A stretch of DNA of 6,842 bases from Fibrobacteraceae bacterium. GTDB taxonomy: Bacteria > Fibrobacterota > Fibrobacteria > Fibrobacterales > Fibrobacteraceae. The position numbers were made by a program, and so were the translations under genes. The notes under the pieces are model-generated. The model made no database searches and was not told the DNA's origin. It saw only the letters and a list, made by a program, of their open reading frames with translations. Each line of letters starts with the position of its first letter. Position 1 is the first letter of the stretch. Shown here in pieces: positions 1-5,529 of this stretch. The stretch covers positions 1-6,842 of the forward strand of contig JABUUT010000099.1 of assembly GCA_021443045.1 (NCBI GenBank), read 5' to 3'.

Positions 1-48
1 GAAAAACTGTCGCTTCCGTATTACATGGCATTTTTGTTGGAAGTTTGA
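1..48 (+). CDS. 3' end of an AAA_14/DUF4143-type ATPase (partial)
   Basis: Frame 1 is open from the first base to a TGA at 46-48 and encodes 15 residues, EKLSLPYYMAFLLEV. This closely matches the last residues of the complete ATPase at the other end of the window (ENKISIPHYMAMFL), and the DNA shares the stretch attacatggc. A hydrophobic ending of this P-x-Y-M-A type is usual at the end of the DUF4143 C-terminal domain. The call therefore rests on similarity to the in-window paralogue over a very short tail. The Walker motifs and the rest of the gene lie upstream of the window and cannot be checked. If right, the interval is bracketed by two same-strand paralogues. Confidence 0.6.
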   Translation, partial: EKLSLPYYMAFLLEV

Positions 49-396
49 CCTTCTTGAAACGCGGTTATGAGTTATACAGAAATGGTTTTGTAGGCGTAAT
101 TTTAAAGTTGGGATTGAAATTTACGCCTGAATTTCGTACATTAGTACCACCTTTTTCTATTTGTCTTTGCTTCTATCGGCATTGTATTTTCGTTGCTGTT
201 CATTTATGTATTCTGCATTCCCGGCGACGTTGATATAAGGAATGTTACAGAAATAAAATCACCTGATGGCAACAGAAAGGCTGTAATATACGATGCACTG
301 TTTTAGTGGAATATGAGCACCCAGAATAAAATGTAAGCCTAAGATGATTTAGAGCTCGTTCAGCACATGGGTGGATTTGTGAAATGCAAAGCAAAA
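49..396. other. gene-poor interval between the partial ATPase and the PIN toxin
   Basis: This 348-base stretch separates a + strand gene end from the 3' end of the - strand toxin gene. The only coding-like signal is the frame-1 remnant at 145-306. The ATG-started open frame at 45-233 has no recognisable motif and no clear ribosome-binding site, and it crosses the remnant in another frame, so it is not called. No convincing intrinsic terminator (GC stem followed by a T run) is visible on either strand. Confidence 0.5.
145..306 (+). pseudogene. remnant of a small membrane-anchored protein (DUF5412-like?)
   Basis: Frame 1 is open from just after a TAG at 142-144 to a TAG at 304-306 and has no good start codon. 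Its translation contains a hydrophobic segment (FASIGIVFSLLFIYVFCI, about 166-219) followed by a soluble part with EIKSPDGNRKAVIYDALF. A single membrane helix followed by a 'SPDG-K-KAVI' strand resembles small anchored proteins such as the DUF5412 group, in which this motif continues into a longer C-terminal domain. Here it stops at once, although a few further residues in the same frame after the stop (MSTQNKM) could be decayed continuation. In-frame stops upstream and the early stop point to a broken gene. The family assignment is from memory of the motif and is weak. Confidence 0.35.
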
Positions 397-801
397 CTAA
401 ATTTCTTTAACGAATTCCTGTAATGTTCGCAATGAAACTACGGGGAAATCAATTTCATTGAGCACCTTAAAATGATTGTCATTTGAAACGATATACTCGG
501 CTTGTCCGCAGATTGCACAATCAACAAATTTATTGTCATCGGGATCTATTTTTATCAGTTCAAAATGCCAGTTCGGTTCCACTTTTATCAAATTGTCATG
601 ATTTGTCAATGTTTCAATGACAATGTGAGCTATATAGGGAGAGGCGTGGGTTGACAAGATTTCTTCGTATTCAAGGAGTATATCGTTCGAAACGCAAATT
701 TCCAGCTTGCCTTCTAAAAAATCGGTCCACACTTTATGGTAGACACTGCGAGAAGGAAGCGTCATCAGAAGACAGTTTGTGTCAAGACAAATGCGGCGCA
801 T
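397..801 (-). CDS. PIN-domain toxin (COG1569-like ribonuclease)
   Basis: Encodes 134 residues, a normal length for a single PIN domain. Such domains are metal-dependent RNases, and those of the COG1569-like group act as toxins of type II toxin-antitoxin pairs in the cytoplasm. The expected acidic active-site residues are visible in order: D7 in the N-terminal strand (CLDTN, with N9), E44 in LLEYEE, D94 in DPDDNKFVDCAI, and D108 in IVSNDNHF. The set looks complete, so an active nuclease is expected. The ATG overlaps the stop of the preceding antitoxin gene as TAATG, and no Shine-Dalgarno sequence lies upstream, so translation is probably coupled to that of the antitoxin. The family call is firm; the RNA target cannot be told from sequence. 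Confidence 0.9.
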   Translation of the reverse strand: MRRICLDTNCLLMTLPSRSVYHKVWTDFLEGKLEICVSNDILLEYEEILSTHASPYIAHIVIETLTNHDNLIKVEPNWHFELIKIDPDDNKFVDCAICGQAEYIVSNDNHFKVLNEIDFPVVSLRTLQEFVKEI

Positions 802-1028
802 TATTTGGGTTGGTATGGGGTGCGCCAGTGTTGCTTGCCGATTTCTTCAATTGCCTCGGCATTGAGAGAACCTTCGTCCCAAAGTTTGTCTGCTTCTTTC
901 TGTACCTTGTCGGCATAATATGCACAAAGGACATCCTTGAGTTCGTGCAACTCAAGGTCGGATTTGCAAAACTTGAACATATCAAGCAAATGTAATTGCA
1001 CCGGATTTAATGTTTCTGCGACTGGCAT
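801..1028 (-). CDS. antitoxin partner of the PIN toxin
   Basis: A 75-residue, helix-rich charged protein starting MPVAETLNPVQLHLLDMF, with a later DKLWDEGSLNAEAIEEI segment. Small proteins of this form (an N-terminal 'LNP-Q-HLL-MF' stretch, a central ELK-VL-YY helix and a C-terminal LW--G-L motif) are typically found just upstream of COG1569-type PIN toxins, and are taken to bind the toxin and autoregulate the operon. A longer frame starts at a TTG at 1043, but the ATG at 1028 is preferred. It has an AGAGGTG ribosome-binding site 3-5 bases upstream, and the TTG falls between the predicted -10 box and the transcription start. Its stop overlaps the toxin ATG by one base. The antitoxin role is inferred from position and family pattern; no DNA-binding domain is obvious by eye. 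Confidence 0.8.
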   Translation of the reverse strand: MPVAETLNPVQLHLLDMFKFCKSDLELHELKDVLCAYYADKVQKEADKLWDEGSLNAEAIEEIGKQHWRTPYQPK

Positions 1029-1031
1029 ACG

Positions 1032-1038
1032 CACCTCT
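1032..1038 (-). promoter_or_regulatory. ribosome-binding site deciding the antitoxin start
   Basis: Read on the - strand this is AGAGGTG, ending 3 bases before the ATG at 1028 (the AGAGG core is 5 bases away). This spacing supports that ATG over the in-frame TTG at 1043, which lies upstream of the site. Confidence 0.6.
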
Positions 1039-1045
1039 ATCAAAG

Positions 1046-1074
1046 AATATAGGTAATAACTGATTTTTGGGCAA
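1046..1074 (-). promoter_or_regulatory. promoter of the toxin-antitoxin operon
   Basis: On the - strand there is a -35-like TTGCCC (1074-1069), a 17-base spacer and a -10-like TATATT (1051-1046; 5 of 6 consensus bases). A start about 7 bases downstream, near 1039, leaves a leader of roughly 11 bases that contains the AGAGGTG ribosome-binding site. This gives the TA pair its own promoter in the 95-base gap after the SIR2 gene. No clear palindromic operator for the antitoxin was found. Prediction only. Confidence 0.55.
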
Positions 1075-1123
1075 GCCTTTTGATGAGTTTTGCTGAGAAT
1101 AATGGGGTGGTGTGCGGAAAACT

Positions 1124-2764
1124 TTATTTAAAAATATGACCCGGGTAAAGAAGTGCTCTTACATCATCTATCCCATTATGGAATACCTGCGGGATTCCTC
1201 CTGCATAAATGCGGACGTTTTCTTTGCCAAAAATTTCCATGGCGGTTTCCACAGCGGTGATGCCAGATGCGTCCAGTTCTCGTGAAGATTCGTCTTTTTC
1301 CTTGCATTTCGATAACCAGCTATCTACGCAACCAAAGTTTATCCAACGTTTTTCTCCCTTATACCCGACCACTACACTACAAAATACATCCCCCTTTCCT
1401 TTCTTTGAAAGAAAATAGGTGCGCCATAGGGCATCGTCTTTAGGCAGGGAATAGCCCATAAGAACAATGTGTTTTGCCTTGGCGAAGGTCACTTTCAAGT
1501 CGTCTTCCATTTCTCGAAGGAATGATGGCGGTTCTTTTTTGAAACTGCTTTGGGTGACGAAGGCCCCGTTGTAGCCGTAGGTCAGTGTTCCGCAAAAAGG
1601 GCATTCGATGGCATCGTAGAAACCTTTTTCAAAGGCTTCCTTTTCTTTTGGAGTTCTCAATTCGCTGTTGAATCGAGATGCAAAGGGATAATTGTAGAAC
1701 AAACTTTTGCTGTGGTTTTCCCATTGGTCGCCCAGTTTGATATTCAGTTTGCTGCAATTGGGGCAACGCCTAAAGCCGAGGTTTCCGTGGGGGTAATAAA
1801 ATTTACCGATGCGCATGATGCGGTCGAGGTTTTCGTAACCGTTGATTCTTTGAACGGCACCTTCGTTGGCTGGATACCATATTTTGTTGGAGTCTGTGCA
1901 TTGACCTGGCTGGGAATAAATTTCTCGAATGCCGAAGAGGAGGGAAAAATCGTGAAAGAGTTTTAGACTGCGGTTTGTTTTGGTGACGCAGGGCGGATTG
2001 TCGTCGTTAAATTTCTTGTGGGCGTTGAATAAAAGCCAAATCAACAAGGGGTCGTAATTCAGTGAGATGACTGCGTAACTGAAAAGGTAGAAGTCACGGC
2101 TGCAAACATTTTTAGATTCTTGGTGAACGCCCTCTTCTTGCATGAGTGTTGCCAAATCTTCGGCAAGCTTGATGTAGGAATTTAGCTTTTTGGGGTCATT
2201 TTCTAGTATGGATTGGTATGCCGAAGAAATTCTCCACATCTGAATGGCATCAAGGAGTGTTCGAGCATTTTTCAAGCGGGAACCTTCTAAAATTATAACA
2301 TCGTCACCGTCTTGAACCACAATTCCGGAGCAATGGGAAAGGCCGTCATCGATAGCGTTGTACAAGTCGTTTACATCGCACTTTTGGCTTGTTTTTAAAC
2401 TTTCTTGACAAATCTTATGACCAACCATCGTTAGGGCGTACCAGTCGTAATGAAAGCGCAGGTTTATGATGTGAGACCGCAAACTTTGACTGTCGAGAGA
2501 AGGAAAAATTCTCTTGCCGCATTCCATAGCACAATCCGATACATCGCCTAGATCTTTGGCGTAGAGCACGGAAAGAAAATCGGCCAGTTCATGGGCGATT
2601 ACTTGGCAAAAAGAACTGCTTTCCATGGCATCAATCAATTTTTGCACATTATTATTGCAAAGAATCATTTTGCCGATGCCGCTCCCCAGCGAATCAGTTG
2701 TAGGGAAGTTCAATGATGCCGTAGCACCTGCACCCCAAAATACGACAGTATCTGGCCAATACAT
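1124..2764 (-). CDS. SIR2-like (sirtuin-fold) protein, probable NAD-consuming enzyme
   Basis: 546 residues of the SIR2-like superfamily, whose members bind NAD and either deacylate proteins or hydrolyse NAD. The Rossmann start is VVFWGAGATAS (GAGA at 11-14) followed by FPTTDS. The Asn/Asp motif is ISLNYDPLL (N236, D238). The catalytic-type His is in YYPHGNLG (H326). Two cysteine pairs, CPNC (C334, C337) and CPFC (C388, C391), form a zinc site placed as in true sirtuins. A late strand and loop, IVLMGYSLPKDD (433-444), is typical of SIR2-like defence proteins. About 220 mostly helical residues separate the first motif from LNYD, far more than in ordinary sirtuins, so a regulatory or sensor insertion is likely. 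No membrane segment is seen. The ATG is 3 bases after the upstream stop, with AGGA 7 bases before it. The family is secure; NADase or defence activity is inferred. Confidence 0.85.
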   Translation of the reverse strand: MYWPDTVVFWGAGATASLNFPTTDSLGSGIGKMILCNNNVQKLIDAMESSSFCQVIAHELADFLSVLYAKDLGDVSDCAMECGKRIFPSLDSQSLRSHIINLRFHYDWYALTMVGHKICQESLKTSQKCDVNDLYNAIDDGLSHCSGIVVQDGDDVIILEGSRLKNARTLLDAIQMWRISSAYQSILENDPKKLNSYIKLAEDLATLMQEEGVHQESKNVCSRDFYLFSYAVISLNYDPLLIWLLFNAHKKFNDDNPPCVTKTNRSLKLFHDFSLLFGIREIYSQPGQCTDSNKIWYPANEGAVQRINGYENLDRIMRIGKFYYPHGNLGFRRCPNCSKLNIKLGDQWENHSKSLFYNYPFASRFNSELRTPKEKEAFEKGFYDAIECPFCGTLTYGYNGAFVTQSSFKKEPPSFLREMEDDLKVTFAKAKHIVLMGYSLPKDDALWRTYFLSKKGKGDVFCSVVVGYKGEKRWINFGCVDSWLSKCKEKDESSRELDASGITAVETAMEIFGKENVRIYAGGIPQVFHNGIDDVRALLYPGHIFK

Positions 2765-2767
2765 TCG

Positions 2768-3160
2768 TTAGTCCTGTGAGGGAAGGGAAAGGGAGACGAA
2801 TTTGAAAAGTTTTGTATCAGTTCCTTTTCCTTTAGTTGTATTGTCGTTCTTTTCAATTTCTTCAAGGACGAAGTGTAGGGGCTTTTTGCTGAAGAAACTT
2901 TGGGCGAGAGTGGTTTGGTAAAGGACTTCCACATTTTTTTCGATGGTGATAATGACTTGGCCTTCAACAAGATAAGGTGGATTTTTGTGTTCCTCATTTA
3001 AAAGGAGGTTCCATTCCTTTGATTCGTTATTTTGAGAACGTTCAGTAAACAGATACTGAGCGGTCCCCTTAATGTAAAGTTTGTTACCCTCGATTTTTGT
3101 TGGGATTGCGTCTATGATGTATTTTTTAGGAGATTGTTGTTTGGATTGCATTCTAGCCAT
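2768..3160 (-). CDS. conserved-looking hypothetical protein, partner of the SIR2 gene
   Basis: 130 residues, not recognised. A Lys/Gln-rich N-terminus (about 1-13) precedes a body that reads as alternating beta-strands: KYIIDAIPTKI, KLYIKGTAQYLF, YLVEGQVIITIEK, PLHFVLEEI and KLFKFVSLSLP. A polar Lys/Thr/Asn loop lies at about 104-115. There is no signal peptide, membrane helix or cysteine, so it is probably a small cytosolic beta-rich protein. The ATG has an AGGA-type ribosome-binding site (in AAAAGGAAAACAAC) just upstream; a second in-frame ATG three codons later is less well placed. The stop is 3 bases before the SIR2 ATG and the SIR2 ribosome-binding site lies inside this gene, so the two are almost certainly made together. 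A sensor, inhibitor or specificity partner of the SIR2 protein is possible but untested. Confidence 0.75.
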   Translation of the reverse strand: MARMQSKQQSPKKYIIDAIPTKIEGNKLYIKGTAQYLFTERSQNNESKEWNLLLNEEHKNPPYLVEGQVIITIEKNVEVLYQTTLAQSFFSKKPLHFVLEEIEKNDNTTKGKGTDTKLFKFVSLSLPSQD

Positions 3161-3188
3161 GTTGTTTTCCTTTTTAGTTTTTGGTTAG

Positions 3189-5240
3189 TTAGTCCTTTAA
3201 ACAGCGGACAGAGAACCCGAGAATCTTGGGGTCGGTGTAACGGCCCACAGTGCTATAGTCGTACCTGAATATCCAACTGTACGAGCTGTAGCTGAGGTCC
3301 TCGGAAGAACTCCAGAAACCGGTGCTGTAGTCTGCATCGTTGAAACTACCACCACGGTTGCGTCTGCCCGCAGGCAAAACAGCAAAGCCGTAGGAATCCG
3401 TTCCATTGCCACGGTTGTACCAGCCGCTGGTGGATTTTAGTTTTTTTCCTGCGGACTCGGTTCCGCCCACATAAGTCCATAGGGCGTCCCATTCAGTGTT
3501 ATTTGGCAGGTGCCAACCCTCGGGGCAAACGCCTCGGACAGTGCTGCTGGGTGAACAAGTATTATCATCACCGCAGCCCTTGCCTGCTTCAGAGAATTGA
3601 GCTGCACTGTCCATGGCTGCAGACCAGGTGTACAGACGACCATATTTGGTGCAGAAGTCTGCATCATCCTTGTAACAATAACTATCAGTTGCTTCATAGT
3701 TCAAGTTTTCAGCCATCCATTCTTGTGTCCCAATTTTAATGGTTCGATAAAACTTTCCGTCTCGGTTATCTGTAAATATTTTAGAGGATATACCTTTTTC
3801 CAAATCCATATAGATTCCTCTATTTCCGTTCTTTTTTAGGACCCAACCCTTGGGAGTTTTTTCACATTCATAAGATTCTTCACCACTATACTTTGGTGTA
3901 ACCGTCTTACCCTCTTCGCAAGTGTAGTTTGCAATATTTTTTTCTTTCCATACCGTGTCGCAAACCAAATTATTGGTGGCTACAGAACCTAGCGTCTTTC
4001 TTGTACACATTCCTAAGGAATCTTCTTCACTTCTTTTATAACGCCAGGCATTAAAATCGCAGAGCAAGGTATCCGACTTATTGCCACTAAGAGTCAGTGC
4101 AAAAGGCTTTGTTGTGTCAGATTCGTCATTACAACTTATCATTGGGTTCTTGTTTTTTATCAAGTCGTCACAGGAAAAAATTTCAAAGCCAAAAGACTTT
4201 TCAACGCTTTTATCTATTTTCGGATAAATTTTGCAAAGTTTCAACAACCAAGGAATTTTTAAATCGCCTTGAGATGCATAATCTCTTTTAACATCTGAAA
4301 CGAAATCTTCTTCTTTGGTGAATGAGCCCTGCTTTTGAAGAAAACGCACTTGCTCCAACCAGGATTCGCCAAGTTCCGTCCATGAAACATCATTCTTCAG
4401 ATAACTTTCAAGGCGATTCATGTCATTTTCGAAAGGACGCACCTTCTCCTTCTCTACAACTTTCTTTTTAACGGAACGGGTTAGACCGGATTTACATTCC
4501 TTCTTCCATAGCCTACCAGCTTCTTCCAGCTTATCTAGGCACATTTTTTTATCGTCACGACCACCTCTAAAAGTGCAAAAACCAAAGATGAATTCAAATG
4601 TTCCCGCATAGGGACTCTTACTTTGAATAGCAGCCTTTTGTTTTGGATATTTATCATTCCAAGCATTCATACATTCTTTGTATGATAATTTCTCCTGAAC
4701 TTCCACTTCCTTTTCAACGTTGCGTTCAATTACTAGAAGTTTTGTTCCCAGCTTCTTTAAATGTTGGTACAATTGGTTTTGGGGGACCTTGTCCATATAC
4801 TGTTTGCACAGTTCTATTTTTGAAACCGAGGAGCAAATGTCGTCCTCAAACTTGGCCCACTGGTCTGGACCAGTTTCTTTCATCCACGAAGCGCAAATAA
4901 GACTATCTTGTTTCGAAGTTCCCTTACATGATTTTTCCACATACGCTTTGATAAAGTCGGGAGAGCACCATGCTCTGCCGTTTTCGCTAACGCATTTTAA
5001 CAAGGTGTTGTTTCTAGACTGAATCTGTTCGGCGTACAGTTTCTCCGCATCTTTCGGAGACAGTGATGCAGGGCAATACAAATCTCGAACCCCAACTTTG
5101 TTAATCAGATTTTCCGCTAATTTTAGATTTCCGCCATCAATCGCGCTTTTTAGCCCCGGATGAATATTAGATATGTCCGTTGCTGCAAAAGCAAGCGACA
5201 GGGTGCAAATGCATACAAGAATTGAAAATTTCAGATTCAT
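3189..5240 (-). CDS. secreted cysteine-rich protein with C-terminal FISUMP domain
   Basis: 683 residues. Residues 1-20 form a Sec signal peptide (basic start, hydrophobic core, cleavage near AFA-A), and there is no lipobox, so a periplasmic or outer-surface product is expected. Residues 489-683 are a FISUMP domain, recognised by TIKIGTQEWMAENLNYE, YGRLYTWSAAM, CPEGWHLPNNTEWDAL, GGSF, GFWSSSE and the ending GFSVRCLKD. The region between is unrecognised and carries about 19 of some 25 cysteines, suggesting many disulfides. It includes charged helical stretches (for example VEKEVEVQEK and VKKKVVEKEK) and a short two-cysteine module, roughly 425-470, ending GWVLKKNG, like those often placed before FISUMP domains. 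FISUMP proteins have no established function. The ATG has AGGAG 5 bases upstream. The gene ends 28 bases before the 130-residue gene with no visible terminator, so read-through is possible. Confidence 0.9.
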   Translation of the reverse strand: MNLKFSILVCICTLSLAFAATDISNIHPGLKSAIDGGNLKLAENLINKVGVRDLYCPASLSPKDAEKLYAEQIQSRNNTLLKCVSENGRAWCSPDFIKAYVEKSCKGTSKQDSLICASWMKETGPDQWAKFEDDICSSVSKIELCKQYMDKVPQNQLYQHLKKLGTKLLVIERNVEKEVEVQEKLSYKECMNAWNDKYPKQKAAIQSKSPYAGTFEFIFGFCTFRGGRDDKKMCLDKLEEAGRLWKKECKSGLTRSVKKKVVEKEKVRPFENDMNRLESYLKNDVSWTELGESWLEQVRFLQKQGSFTKEEDFVSDVKRDYASQGDLKIPWLLKLCKIYPKIDKSVEKSFGFEIFSCDDLIKNKNPMISCNDESDTTKPFALTLSGNKSDTLLCDFNAWRYKRSEEDSLGMCTRKTLGSVATNNLVCDTVWKEKNIANYTCEEGKTVTPKYSGEESYECEKTPKGWVLKKNGNRGIYMDLEKGISSKIFTDNRDGKFYRTIKIGTQEWMAENLNYEATDSYCYKDDADFCTKYGRLYTWSAAMDSAAQFSEAGKGCGDDNTCSPSSTVRGVCPEGWHLPNNTEWDALWTYVGGTESAGKKLKSTSGWYNRGNGTDSYGFAVLPAGRRNRGGSFNDADYSTGFWSSSEDLSYSSYSWIFRYDYSTVGRYTDPKILGFSVRCLKD

Positions 5241-5245
5241 ACAAT

Positions 5246-5250
5246 CTCCT
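5246..5250 (-). promoter_or_regulatory. ribosome-binding site of the FISUMP gene
   Basis: AGGAG on the - strand, 5 bases before the ATG at 5240. It is a strong standard site, in contrast to the divergent ATPase gene, which has none. Confidence 0.65.
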
Positions 5251-5305
5251 TTGTATTTTTGTAGGAGAATGTAACTTTTTTTTTACAGATGGTTAGTAAT
5301 TTTTG

Positions 5306-5335
5306 AAAATAGGCTGATTTTGAAGCTTTTTTCAA
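5306..5335 (-). promoter_or_regulatory. possible promoter of the FISUMP gene
   Basis: On the - strand there is a TTGAAA (5335-5330), an 18-base spacer and a TATTTT (5311-5306; 4 of 6 consensus bases). It lies about 65 bases before the FISUMP ATG. The surrounding DNA is AT-rich, so chance matches are likely and this is only the best candidate seen. Confidence 0.3.
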
Positions 5336-5417
5336 TTGTGGAATTGCGTTAATGGACTGCTCCAGGGTGACAGGGGCTGGCGACGTTCCATGACAAGTGT
5401 AACCGCATAATCAAAAG

Positions 5418-5516
5418 ACTCTAAAAAGTTGCAATTTTTAAATCTAAAATAGTCTAAAAAATTGCATATTTTATAATACAAATAGTCAAAATACTTGCAA
5501 TTTTTTAAAAATCAAG
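5418..5516 (+). repeat. three 33-base tandem repeats upstream of the ATPase gene
   Basis: Units at 5418-5450, 5451-5483 and 5484-5516. Each contains TTGCA at the same offset (5429, 5462 and 5495, exactly 33 bases apart). Each also begins with AGTC or, in unit 1, ACTC, then an A-rich run before and a T-rich run after the TTGCA. Units 1 and 2 match at about 24 of 33 positions and units 1 and 3 at about 22. The core is roughly AnTC-n-AAA-n-A-n-TTGCA-nn-TTTT. The period is close to three helical turns, so the three TTGCA sites would face nearly the same side of the DNA, and the phased A/T tracts suggest intrinsic bending. Repeated operator or regulator sites are the likely reading. Unit 3 overlaps the predicted -35 box. 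Confidence 0.7.
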
Positions 5517-5523
5517 CTATATT
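5495..5523 (+). promoter_or_regulatory. promoter giving a leaderless ATPase mRNA
   Basis: TTGCAA (5495-5500), a 17-base spacer and TATATT (5518-5523, 5 of 6 consensus bases). The expected start, about 7 bases after the -10 box, falls on the ATG at 5530, and no Shine-Dalgarno sequence lies before that ATG. Both facts point to a leaderless transcript. A perfect TATAAT also occurs at 5472-5477, but no reasonable -35 box stands 16-18 bases before it. Confidence 0.5.
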
Positions 5524-5529
5524 GTTAGT

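Noticed and set aside
45..233. Open frame of 62 residues starting with ATG on the + strand
   Set aside because: It has no recognisable motif or clear ribosome-binding site, and the better coding-like signal (membrane helix plus SPDG motif) is in frame 1 across the same bases.
1086..1123. Inverted repeat AGTTTT/AAAACT after the SIR2 stop as a possible terminator
   Set aside because: The stem is only 6 AT-rich pairs around a 26-base loop and no T run follows on the - strand.
1550..1966. Open frame of 138 residues on the + strand
   Set aside because: It is antisense to the SIR2 gene core, including its zinc and catalytic motifs, so its openness follows from codon use on the other strand.
2710..2997. 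Open frame of 95 residues on the - strand overlapping the small partner gene and the SIR2 start
   Set aside because: It overlaps two genes with good starts and spacing in other frames, and its Ser/Lys-rich sequence shows no domain.
5270..5287. TGTAA/TTACA inverted repeat around a T run in the FISUMP leader
   Set aside because: Five-base arms around a homopolymer are expected by chance in such AT-rich DNA. There is no GC stem for a terminator and no second copy to suggest an operator.
5418..5516. CRISPR array
   Set aside because: The units are contiguous, imperfect 33-base repeats without unique spacers, and no cas gene is present.
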